DNA from: Chitinophaga pinensis | GTDB taxonomy: Bacteria; Bacteroidota; Bacteroidia; Chitinophagales; Chitinophagaceae | Assembly: GCF_007896845.1 (NCBI RefSeq) | Contig: NZ_VOHS01000041.1 | Span: 1-41,233 of the forward strand | Length of the DNA stretch: 41,233 nucleotides | Direction of reading: 5' to 3' | Shown: piece by piece, positions 8,671 through 16,469 of the stretch | Layout: the number at the start of each line of letters is the position of its first letter | How positions within the stretch are numbered: position 1 is the stretch's first letter | Made by a program: the position numbers and the translations under genes | Notes under the pieces: generated by a model | Seen by the model: the letters and a program-made list of their open reading frames with translations, nothing else | The model's database searches: none | What the model was told of the DNA's origin: nothing

Positions 8671-10685
8671 CAGAAACTGTATTTAAATGCAACATACATA
8701 TTACGGGGCGCCTGTACAAAGTATTTACGGGTACCGTCCCCTTCTACATAACCGTCATTGTAATATTTAGCGCTGGTCAGATTGTTCACAAACAGCGACA
8801 GTGTACAATGTGCAATCGTATACTGCGCCCTTGCATTCAACAGCACATAATCATCCACCAGTGCATCATTAGCAAAATCAATATAAGCACGACGCTGATA
8901 CCTGCCGGATACGGCTACTCCCAGCCGCTTATGCTCCCAGCCCACTTCCTGATTCACGATCAGTGCTGGTGTCAATATAGGTGTGAAAGACGTCTGCTGT
9001 TCTTTTACACGGCTATGGTTGAAAGAGGAGTTATTGGTAAAACTGAATGCATTCACCCGGTAGCCCGCATGTAATTCTATCCCTGCCCGGTAACTGCTTT
9101 TTACTTTATTGGTCAGCAACAGCCCATTCGGTCCCACCTGTCCGTTCAGCACAATCTCATTATCAAAGTTCATGTAGTACCCATTCAGTCCCAGCTCGAA
9201 ATTGTTCTTATGAAAGCGGACACCCAGCTCATGATCTACGACGGACTCTGCATCCTGATTATAGATCATTGCCTTACCGGTACTGTCAGCGGTCAGATCA
9301 TCATTCCCACCGAAAATATCATTACGCGTAGGTTCCCTGCCGGTACGACCAATGCTATAGTAGATGCTGGTTGCATCACTGGCGGCAAAGTTCAGACCTG
9401 CCTTCGGATTCAGGAAATGCCAGTCCATCTTTTCAAAAGGCACACTGCCTTTATAATCGAAAGTAGTATAACGGTATTGCAGATCACCATAGAGTGTGAA
9501 CCTGTTAAGGGTATATTCTATTTTAGTAAATGCGCTGGCTTCATTTTTATGTCCTTTGTTCTGATACAGTTCACCCAGCCAGTTATCAGTACCTGTATGT
9601 CTGCGGGAATAAATATTACCGTGTACACCAGTCGTCCACTTAAAACGATCGTAGGTCAGTGCATAGTTGGTAAAGAATCCACCGAAGTGGGAAAGGAAAC
9701 CATAGTTAAAGAGGTTGCCATCCGTCTCCATGCCGAGAAAGTTATTCAGATCGAAATCGTATCCACCTTTCAGATAAGTATAATAAATACTGGAGGTCAG
9801 TGTGCCATGCAATGTAGGCCGCCAGCTGTTCTGTAATTGTATAAGTCCCTGAAAGAAACGATCTTTTTCATCTTTGGTATTGGCATTACTACGTCTGTCT
9901 TTAGAGATGAGCGTATCTGCTACTGCCAGCCAGGCCATTCCATTCCGTTGATGACCTGCCATCACGTTCAGCTTCCAGGTGCTTTTATCGTAGTAAAGGC
10001 CGCCGCTGACAAACACAGACTGCGAATTATTAAAAGCATGATATTTATATCCATCCGTATACACCTGAGAAGCTCTTACGTATAGTGACTTCCTGTTTTT
10101 AATAGCGGTCTGGTGTTCTGCAAAAATCCTGAAACTGTTATAAGACCCATATCCTACACCGAGATTAGTGTTGGCGGTCTCTCCTGCTTCAGGCGCAAAT
10201 AACTGTACACTACCGGCATAACTGGCAGCACCGTTTTTAGAAGTACTGACACCTCTCTGTATCTGCAGCCGGCTGATGGAATTGAGTATATCCGAATAGT
10301 TGGAAAAGTAAGCGCCCTGATCTTCTGGTTCATTGAGGGGCATCCCATCCAGCGTAGTATTGATTCTGGTCTGGTCCATCCCTCTCATACGGTAATAAGA
10401 ATAACCCTGCATATTACCGGCGTCAGAATAGACGGTAACAGATGGTGTTTCCGACAATAGAAAAGAAGGCTCCTGTCCGGTATTCTTTTCATCAAGTACC
10501 TTCATATCAAGGTTCTGATATGTTACGGGTGTTTTACTACCAGCCTGATAGGAAACAATCACTTCCTTCAGTCGCAGGATACTATCCTGATCTTTGCTTT
10601 TGGGTAAAGTATCCTGTGCGCCGGCTAACAAAGGCAATAATAAAACTGATACAGTGGTGATGTTCACACGACTAAAAAAGCTCAT
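8670..10685 (-). CDS. TonB-dependent outer-membrane receptor, probably for a nicotinamide-type nucleoside
   Basis: About 671 residues from the chosen start MSFFSRVNITTVSVLLLPLLAGAQ, which gives a proper signal peptide. A further upstream ATG at 10745 would put about 20 hydrophobic but untypical residues in front. The TAnnTTTG-like element at 10710-10717 also fits only the later start. The plug domain follows (LSETPSVTVYSDAGNMQGYSY, RMRGMDQTRINTTLDGMPLN, ISRLQIQRGVSTSKNG), then the beta-barrel ending in NMYVAFKYSF with terminal aromatic residue. There is no N-terminal carboxypeptidase-like domain and no SusD partner, so a small-molecule receptor is more likely than a glycan porin. Position ahead of pnuC-nadR suggests that it carries nicotinamide riboside, NMN or a related NAD precursor across the outer membrane. 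No TPP riboswitch signature was seen upstream. Confidence 0.9.
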   Translation of the reverse strand: MSFFSRVNITTVSVLLLPLLAGAQDTLPKSKDQDSILRLKEVIVSYQAGSKTPVTYQNLDMKVLDEKNTGQEPSFLLSETPSVTVYSDAGNMQGYSYYRMRGMDQTRINTTLDGMPLNEPEDQGAYFSNYSDILNSISRLQIQRGVSTSKNGAASYAGSVQLFAPEAGETANTNLGVGYGSYNSFRIFAEHQTAIKNRKSLYVRASQVYTDGYKYHAFNNSQSVFVSGGLYYDKSTWKLNVMAGHQRNGMAWLAVADTLISKDRRSNANTKDEKDRFFQGLIQLQNSWRPTLHGTLTSSIYYTYLKGGYDFDLNNFLGMETDGNLFNYGFLSHFGGFFTNYALTYDRFKWTTGVHGNIYSRRHTGTDNWLGELYQNKGHKNEASAFTKIEYTLNRFTLYGDLQYRYTTFDYKGSVPFEKMDWHFLNPKAGLNFAASDATSIYYSIGRTGREPTRNDIFGGNDDLTADSTGKAMIYNQDAESVVDHELGVRFHKNNFELGLNGYYMNFDNEIVLNGQVGPNGLLLTNKVKSSYRAGIELHAGYRVNAFSFTNNSSFNHSRVKEQQTSFTPILTPALIVNQEVGWEHKRLGVAVSGRYQRRAYIDFANDALVDDYVLLNARAQYTIAHCTLSLFVNNLTSAKYYNDGYVEGDGTRKYFVQAPRNMYVAFKYSF

Positions 10686-10709
10686 AGGATAAAAAATGTA
10701 ATTATTACA

Positions 10710-10717
10710 CAAATATA
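10710..10717 (-). promoter_or_regulatory. -7 element candidate for the TonB receptor-pnuC-nadR operon
   Basis: The minus strand reads TATATTTG, matching TAnnTTTG, 24 bp before the chosen ATG. The -33 region is poor, so this is a weak promoter call that mainly supports the 10685 start. Confidence 0.35.
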
Positions 10718-10880
10718 TTAAGCCGAGTCCGGAGATGGTTAACATGTTTGTGTTAGTGGGCTAAATTGTTGGTACACTGGTTTAAAATAATCATTACTTT
10801 TATTTTACCGAGACAAAAACGCCGTTGTCAATGCTACTATTAACCTGTAACCATGGCGTATTTATCCCAAACGACGCGAT

Positions 10881-11516
10881 ATGAAAAGTGATACACCAAT
10901 CCTGCGCAAACTGGACCAACATCGTAAATTCCTATTAGGCCATCGTCTGGCTTTTGATACAAGTTCAAAGCGTACAAGCTGGCGACAGATTGTAATGCTT
11001 TGGTTTTCTGCGGCTTCGCAGGGTAACAAAAGAGCACAGTTTTATCTGGCTACTTGCTATGATAACGGAATGGGTGTACAACGGGACACCGCCATTGCCT
11101 TCAAATGGTATATGAAAGCTGCGTTACAGGGCCACATGGAATCGCAATCTAATATCGGGTTCTTTTATCGTGAAGGAGATGTTGTCCGAAAAAACGATAA
11201 AAAAGCCGTTTACTGGTTTAAATTGGCTTCTGCACAAGGAGACACAGAAGCACAACGCGATCTGGGTTACTGCTATTTCTATGGTCTGGGCACCGAAAAA
11301 GATGTCACGCAGGCCATCTACTGGTACAAGAAAGCTGCTGCCAAAGACGATCCGAAGGCGTTATATAATCTTGGCCTCTGCTACAAACACGGTGATGGCG
11401 TCAGCCAATCTCAACGTTGGGCGAAATATTATTTCGAAAGAGCTGCCAGATTAGGGAATAATGCCGCTTCTCTTCAGTTACGCGAAATCATGCGTACCAC
11501 CAGCCAATATTCTTAA
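10881..11516 (+). CDS. Sel1-like repeat (SLR) protein
   Basis: A 211-residue protein built largely of Sel1/TPR-like helical repeats: SAASQGNKRAQFYLATCYDNGMGVQRD, KAALQGHMESQSNIGFFYREGD, LASAQGDTEAQRDLGYCYFYGLGTEKD and KAAAKDDPKALYNLGLCYKHGDG, each about 36 residues with the A-x2-G and Y-x2-G-x-G-V pattern (each quoted stretch is one repeat core; fragments shown are partial). No signal peptide or membrane segment, so cytoplasmic. Sel1 proteins act as protein-protein scaffolds, often in signalling or envelope stress, and the partner is unknown. It stands alone, with a histidine kinase remnant converging on its 3' end. Confidence 0.85.
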   Translation: MKSDTPILRKLDQHRKFLLGHRLAFDTSSKRTSWRQIVMLWFSAASQGNKRAQFYLATCYDNGMGVQRDTAIAFKWYMKAALQGHMESQSNIGFFYREGDVVRKNDKKAVYWFKLASAQGDTEAQRDLGYCYFYGLGTEKDVTQAIYWYKKAAAKDDPKALYNLGLCYKHGDGVSQSQRWAKYYFERAARLGNNAASLQLREIMRTTSQYS

Positions 11517-11713
11517 TTGTTGTGTACTGTCTGCTCAGACGGCAATAGCATTGTAAATGCCGTTCCTATAACCGGTGTTGATGCAGCAGTAATAAATCCT
11601 TCGTGATTGCGGATAATCGTCCTGCAAAAGGCTGATCCTACGCCTGCACCCTCATTCGTCGATTCCAATGAATAGCAATATTCTTTACTCCGCTTGCTCA
11701 AAAAACCCCACAT
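11513..11713 (-). pseudogene. Remnant of a sensor histidine kinase ATPase domain
   Basis: The 66-residue reading frame is not a plausible gene alone, but its middle and end match the last part of a HATPase_c domain. GAGVGSAFCRTIIRNHEG corresponds to the G2 box and following helix (usual form GxGLGLAICRxIVExHGG), and GFITAASTPVIGTAFTMLLP corresponds to the last strands (GxI-x-SxPGxGTTFTIxLP). The H box, N box, G1 box and all sensor parts are absent upstream, and the G2 glycine pattern has degraded. It overlaps the end of the Sel1 gene by 4 nt on the other strand. Confidence 0.55.
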
Positions 11714-11800
11714 TCTACCGCTTCGATCGCTTATATTAGGGTAACGTTATTGAATCGTCTGCCGACATTGATTATCTGGCCCTCTAATTAGTTTAAAACC

Positions 11801-13642
11801 ATGAGATTTTTTATTGCCCTTTTACTCTTCATTACACTATTATTGCCGGGCGTATCCAAAGCCCAGTCTACCAAAATCGTTACAAACCACATCGGTTATG
11901 AATTCAGTAAATCCAAACGCGCCATCCTTGTGGCAGAAAGTAAAGTCAGTGTAGGCAATGTCGAACTGATCGACGCTGCCAGCGGACGTAAAGTCTATAC
12001 CGGAAAAGCTCTGTATAGTGGTCCGGTAGACCAGTGGAAACACTGGCAGTTCTGGACAATTGACTTCAGCAATTATACCACGGCCGGTACTTATTTCCTC
12101 AGTACCACCGTAGCTGGTCAATCTATCCGCTCCTACCCTTTCACCATCGGGAAAAACGTACTGGAACAGGCAACCATCTCCGATGTTGTTTATTATTTCA
12201 AAGGACAACGCTGCACAGGACTGATGGATCAGGCGGATCATCACCTGCATCTTGCAGGTATGCCTTCAGACACTATCGACGCACATGGCGGCTGGTATGA
12301 TGCTACCGGCGATTATGGCAAACACCTGTCACACCTTTCCTTCTCTTCCTATTTCAACCCGCAACAGGTATCGCTCACCGTCTGGAGCTTGCTGAAAACA
12401 TATGAGCAGCTGAAAAGCAAACCGGGCACAGACTATCGTCAGTATATCAGGCGTGTACTGGATGAAGCCATGTATGGAGCAGATTATCTCGTACGACTAA
12501 AAGCGCCTGATGGTTCTTTCTATCGTTCTGTTTCTGCACCCGGACCGGGTAAACTGGCCAAAGACCGCACCATCCGTGCGGAGGACAAAGGCTATCGTAT
12601 CAAACAGTCTAAAGACCAGTCCTTCGGCAGTGGCAGCGGCACTTCCACTGAAATGAACAACTGGCGCAGCTATCAGTCCAGTTACCGCTCAGGCGCCGGA
12701 TTATCTATCGCTGCACTGGCTATCGCTGCGACCTATGATACTTCCGGGGAATTCAGTAACAAAGATTACCCGAAAACAGCAGAAGATGCCTTTGCTTTTC
12801 TGGAAAAAGAAAATCCCTTGATGACCAACGACGGTAAAGAAAATATTGTAGACGACTATTGTGCGCTCAGCGCCGCGACGGAACTCTATAAAGCAACGCA
12901 CAAAGACAGTTATCTGCAGGCAGCTGTCAAACGTGCCACGCAGTTAAAAGATCGCCTGATCAGCAGTGGTAAATACCAGCACTATCTCCGGGCAGATGAT
13001 AAAGACAGACCTTTCTTTCACCCTTCTAATGCAGGATTACCGGTTGTCAGTCTGCTGAACTTTTATTCGCTGGCACCAGCGGAACTGCAGACAGCCATAA
13101 AGACGACCGTCAGACAATACATGCAATATGAACTGGCGATTACGGCGGAGGTGAATAATCCTTTTGGCTATAGCCGTCAATACACCGAAGACACCGCCGG
13201 TATAAGAAAGGCCACCTTCTTCTTCCCTCATGGCAGTGAAGCATCTCCGTGGTGGCAGGGAGAAAACGCCAGATTAGGTTCACAGGCAACAGCTGCACGG
13301 ATGACCGCACAATTGTTTAAAGCCGATAAAGCATTTCATGATAGTCTGGAAAACTTTGCACTCAATCAGCTGAACTGGATACTGGGACTCAATCCTTTTG
13401 ACGCCTGTATGTTACAGGGAGCGGGGCATAACAATCCTGCTTATGGTTTCTTCGGCACCTTCGAATACACTAACGCACCTGGCGGTATTGTCAATGGTAT
13501 TACGTCCGGTCTGGAGAATGAAAATGATATTGATTTCAACCTCTCTTATGCTGTCACAAAGAAGGACTATGACTGGCGCTGGGCAGAACAATGGCTGCCA
13601 CATGCCGCATGGTACCTGCTGGCTGTAGCTATCAATGAATAA
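11801..13642 (+). CDS. GH9 family glycoside hydrolase with N-terminal Ig-like domain
   Basis: A 613-residue secreted enzyme of family 9 (endoglucanase/cellodextrinase type, inverting). The signal peptide MRFFIALLLFITLLLPGVSKAQ is followed by the CelD N-terminal Ig-like domain (about 23-120; NHIGYEFSKSKRAILVA opening, TAGTYFL). The (alpha/alpha)6 catalytic domain has GGWYDATGDYGKH, in which D167 and D171 correspond to the catalytic Asp pair, and ends with WRWAEQWLPHAAWYLLA, in which E596 is the expected catalytic acid. NQLNWILGLNPF and SYAVTKKDYDWRW are also typical. Beta-glucan or chitosan-derived oligosaccharides are possible substrates. It has no carbohydrate-binding module or type IX sorting domain. 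Monocistronic, ending in a strong terminator. Confidence 0.9.
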   Translation: MRFFIALLLFITLLLPGVSKAQSTKIVTNHIGYEFSKSKRAILVAESKVSVGNVELIDAASGRKVYTGKALYSGPVDQWKHWQFWTIDFSNYTTAGTYFLSTTVAGQSIRSYPFTIGKNVLEQATISDVVYYFKGQRCTGLMDQADHHLHLAGMPSDTIDAHGGWYDATGDYGKHLSHLSFSSYFNPQQVSLTVWSLLKTYEQLKSKPGTDYRQYIRRVLDEAMYGADYLVRLKAPDGSFYRSVSAPGPGKLAKDRTIRAEDKGYRIKQSKDQSFGSGSGTSTEMNNWRSYQSSYRSGAGLSIAALAIAATYDTSGEFSNKDYPKTAEDAFAFLEKENPLMTNDGKENIVDDYCALSAATELYKATHKDSYLQAAVKRATQLKDRLISSGKYQHYLRADDKDRPFFHPSNAGLPVVSLLNFYSLAPAELQTAIKTTVRQYMQYELAITAEVNNPFGYSRQYTEDTAGIRKATFFFPHGSEASPWWQGENARLGSQATAARMTAQLFKADKAFHDSLENFALNQLNWILGLNPFDACMLQGAGHNNPAYGFFGTFEYTNAPGGIVNGITSGLENENDIDFNLSYAVTKKDYDWRWAEQWLPHAAWYLLAVAINE

Positions 13643-13646
13643 AACT

Positions 13647-13682
13647 AAAATGGGCAATACAATAAATTGTACTGCCCATTTT
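13647..13682. terminator. Terminator between GH9 gene and TlpA-like gene
   Basis: Ten-bp inverted repeat AAAATGGGCA / TGCCCATTTT around a 16-nt A/T-rich loop. A-rich and T-rich flanks on both sides suit bidirectional termination of the two convergent genes. Confidence 0.75.
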
Positions 13683-13700
13683 CCTTTACAACGTATATGC

Positions 13701-14846
13701 TTATTTATTCAGCAATTCCGCCAGTTTCTTATTGAGTGATTCACCTCTCAGGTCGTTACCGATGATCTTGCCTTCAGGGCTGATCAGGAAACCCGCCGGT
13801 ACACCAGTTACGCCATACAGGATACCTACTTCATTACCCCATCCTTTCAGATCAGATACGTGGATCCATGGAATACCATCTTTTGCAATCGCTTCTTCCC
13901 ATTTCTTCTTATCGCTGTCCAGTGACACACCAAGGATCTCAAAGCCTTTATCCTTATACATTTTATATTGCTCTCTCAGATTGGGATTTTCAGCACGGCA
14001 TGGGCTGCACCAGCTTGCCCAGAATTCCAGCAACACGGTCTTGCCTCTCAGATCTTTCAGAGAAACAGGTTTACCGTTAATATCTTTCATGGTGAAGTCA
14101 GGTGCTTCTGCGCCCGGTGTAGTCAGCTTCACCGCCTTAATACGCTTATCCAGTTCCTGTCCTTTTTTGGAAGTGCGCAGCTTAGCGCTCAGTCCATTAT
14201 AAACAGGCGTTACAACCTCCATATTCTTAGACATATTCATGTACTCTGACAATGCGATCAGTCCGAATACAGAATTAGGATTATCCTTCGCATATTGCAG
14301 CTGTGCAGCATTCCTGTCACTTACACGTTTACGGAAACGCATGTCTATTTCTTTCAGGAAATTAGAATCAGCACGCTGCTCAGGCGTACCTGCATTGAAA
14401 TCATAGTTGGCGTTTTTAGTGATCGCCATAATTTGCCCACCTATCTTTTTGTTATAAGCGTCCTCCTGATCATGGACTTTAGAACCTTTGAATACAGCAT
14501 TTGCCAGAGAATCTTTAGACGTAATTGTAAAGTTTTCCGTTCCGAAGTTGAAATAAATAACATCTCCGGTATATACCGCCTTCATTTTTCCGTCACCATT
14601 GTGTGCGAGGGCCATACGACAGGTAGCGATACCGTTCATTTCGCCGGTGAATTTAAAGGTACCATTTACGACATCTGCAGAATCTTCCTTTCCGCCACTG
14701 CCATTCAATACATCAGTCCAGTCAAGATATACTCTGGCAGGAGCATTCAGGTTACCGATTTTACCGGTAATAGTAAATGTGTTTTTCGATTGAGACTTTG
14801 CGAGCATTGGTATCAGAGCTGCAAAGAGTAAAAAAGTTTTTTTCAT
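13701..14846 (-). CDS. TlpA/ResA-family thiol-disulfide oxidoreductase with DUF4369-type N-terminal domain
   Basis: A 381-residue exported redox protein. The start MKKTFLLFAALIPMLAKSQ gives a signal peptide; a start at 14903 would bury it, so 14846 is preferred. Residues 22-130 form a strand-rich DUF4369-like domain (TFTITGKIGNLNAPARVYL, GTFKFTGEM). A helical linker is followed by a thioredoxin fold of the AhpC/TSA-Redoxin type with LLEFWASWCSPCRAENP (C280 and C283), a cis-Pro region GVTGVPAGFLI and GEIIG-like end. This architecture is abundant in Bacteroidota and is used for periplasmic thiol reduction. It stands alone between two terminators or gaps. Confidence 0.92.
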   Translation of the reverse strand: MKKTFLLFAALIPMLAKSQSKNTFTITGKIGNLNAPARVYLDWTDVLNGSGGKEDSADVVNGTFKFTGEMNGIATCRMALAHNGDGKMKAVYTGDVIYFNFGTENFTITSKDSLANAVFKGSKVHDQEDAYNKKIGGQIMAITKNANYDFNAGTPEQRADSNFLKEIDMRFRKRVSDRNAAQLQYAKDNPNSVFGLIALSEYMNMSKNMEVVTPVYNGLSAKLRTSKKGQELDKRIKAVKLTTPGAEAPDFTMKDINGKPVSLKDLRGKTVLLEFWASWCSPCRAENPNLREQYKMYKDKGFEILGVSLDSDKKKWEEAIAKDGIPWIHVSDLKGWGNEVGILYGVTGVPAGFLISPEGKIIGNDLRGESLNKKLAELLNK

Positions 14847-15080
14847 GGTCGATTTTGGTAAGTGGTGGTTGAATCCCCCTGACTGTATATTATTATAGCC
14901 CACAATCAGCGATACTCATGATCGGCTTTACATAGATAAAGCAATGAACGCGAAAAATCTTAGCGTCTTTTTCGAGTTTTTTTAAAAAATCAGGGAAACT
15001 GTTAATAAATGTTAAATCGCATGCCCTTTTACAGCTATTACAGGCATGTTGCAGATACTATCATCGGGTATAAAGGGAGG

Positions 15081-15506
15081 TCAGGATTGCTCCGGATATT
15101 TGTTTTTGAGATAGTCTACTGATTGTTTGATCAATTGTGTCAATACCGACTGGTCTATATCAGCCAGCTTTTTAATATACAAACAGCCCTTGGCCGCTTT
15201 ATGCTTTCCAAGCTTATCCAGTAGTGTCGTATTATCCGCAAATCCCGGCATGACATACAAACTGATATTCTGCTTACGGGGAGAAAAACCAGCCAGACAG
15301 GCATCACCTTCGTGTCCGCTGTCATATTTATAATGATACTGCCCAAAGCCTACGATAGCAGTCCCCCACATCTTAGCCGGATAACCGGTGGCCTTTTCCA
15401 TAATACGCACCAGTTCAAAACAATCTGCCTTTACTTTTTCATCCTCAACATTTTCCAGAAAGGCCTTTACAGACTGTGTGGTTGGTTGTGTTTTCTGTTC
15501 TGCCAT
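15081..15506 (-). CDS. DUF1801 domain protein
   Basis: A 141-residue soluble protein. It carries the family motifs ADCFELVRIMEKATGYPAKMW, GTAIVGFGQYHYKY, GFSPRKQNISLYV and KGCLYIKKLADID, the usual order for DUF1801 (YdhG-like) proteins, which have a small alpha/beta fold and no established reaction. No export signal. It lies 33 nt downstream of the metallo-hydrolase gene on the same strand, so the two could share a transcript, which is a weak guide to function. Confidence 0.88.
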   Translation of the reverse strand: MAEQKTQPTTQSVKAFLENVEDEKVKADCFELVRIMEKATGYPAKMWGTAIVGFGQYHYKYDSGHEGDACLAGFSPRKQNISLYVMPGFADNTTLLDKLGKHKAAKGCLYIKKLADIDQSVLTQLIKQSVDYLKNKYPEQS

Positions 15507-15539
15507 AAGAAGGGGTTTATGTACAGATATAAAGTTATG

Positions 15540-16316
15540 TCAAATCAGCGTCCGTTCTCCGCCCGATAAAAATATTGTGCGCTCCCGGGTCAATTGATTT
15601 CCCTGCAGCACTTTTTGCAATGCCGACGTCTGTTCCTTAAAATGTGTCCAGCCACTGTGATGCACCGGAATGATCTTATTAGGCTGTAATACCTGCGCTG
15701 ATCGGATCAATCCGCTACTGTCCATCGTATATTTCCCAAAACCCGAGAGATACCTGAACTGCACAGCACCAAGGTTAAATATACCGGTATCCACTTTAAA
15801 ACGCTTCCCGACTTCCGCGATACCATCGAAATAAACCGTATCGCCAGATAAATAGACGACTCCATTCTGCTGTCCGTCGTACTCAATGACAAAACCAGTC
15901 ACCATACCAGATACAAATTCCGGTATCCATGCCGGACGATGCCGGGCGGGTGTGGCTGTAATACGCAAACCGGGCACCTTTGGAGTATCTATCAGGCATG
16001 TCTCCCATCTTTGCAGACCTGTCACGTTTTTCATCCTTCTGGCGGCAGCAGTTGTAGAGAGTACATGCGGAAAATTATCAATAAAAGCCCGGCCTTTATT
16101 ATCCAGATTATCCTTATGCTGATCGTGGCTGAGCAATACAAGGTCAATGTCCTGCAAAGCGGATATTGGTAAAGCAGGATTTTCGGTTTTACGGGAGAAT
16201 GCGCCGAAACCATGGTAATACAGCTGGCCGGCATTGTCGAGCGTCGGGTCGGTCAATATTTTGAAATCCCCTATTTCAAGCAGGATACAGGCGGTGTCAA
16301 TATGGGTAATATACAT
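15540..16316 (-). CDS. Metallo-beta-lactamase-fold hydrolase (UlaG-like)
   Basis: A 258-residue cytoplasmic enzyme. It starts with the fold's first strands (DTACILLEIGDFKILTDPTLD) and has the metal site LLSHDQHKDNLD, in which H64, H67, D69 and N70 replace the common HxHxDH spacing, a variant seen in a UlaG-related subgroup. Later motifs are TPARHRPAW (His), YLSGDTVYF (Asp ligand) and IPVHHSGW (His). All expected ligands are therefore present. The substrate is unknown; UlaG-like enzymes hydrolyse lactones and phosphodiesters. The upstream region contains the terminator of the adhesin operon. Confidence 0.85.
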   Translation of the reverse strand: MYITHIDTACILLEIGDFKILTDPTLDNAGQLYYHGFGAFSRKTENPALPISALQDIDLVLLSHDQHKDNLDNKGRAFIDNFPHVLSTTAAARRMKNVTGLQRWETCLIDTPKVPGLRITATPARHRPAWIPEFVSGMVTGFVIEYDGQQNGVVYLSGDTVYFDGIAEVGKRFKVDTGIFNLGAVQFRYLSGFGKYTMDSSGLIRSAQVLQPNKIIPVHHSGWTHFKEQTSALQKVLQGNQLTRERTIFLSGGERTLI

Positions 16317-16403
16317 AAGAGGCGATCAATACCATAAAGCTATGGCTTACGACTATCGCTTACAATGTAGATACAGGATATTTTGTTGTATATATAAAAA
16401 ACA

Positions 16404-16427
16404 ATTGCCCCTCTTCCGAGGGGCAAT
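16404..16427 (-). terminator. Rho-independent terminator of the adhesin-PorP-OmpA operon
   Basis: Perfect 10-bp stem ATTGCCCCTC / GAGGGGCAAT with 4-nt loop. On the minus strand it is followed by TGTTTTTTATAT, a good U-tract, 43 nt after the OmpA-family stop. Confidence 0.8.
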
Positions 16428-16469
16428 GCCAACTTACAACACAATATAGGGATATTTCACGGACAGTGC

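Noticed and set aside
7023..10685. Thiamine uptake operon (PnuT type)
   Set aside because: The third gene is NadR and not a thiamine pyrophosphokinase, and no TPP riboswitch signature was seen.
10746..10880. TPP riboswitch ahead of the TonB receptor-pnuC operon
   Set aside because: The conserved CUGAGA-type core and paired arms were not found in the upstream sequence; a covariance-model scan would settle it.
14951..14974. Hairpin CGAAAAA / TTTTTCG followed by a T-run as a terminator
   Set aside because: No plus-strand gene lies upstream of it and the stem is all A-T apart from its ends, so no role could be supported.
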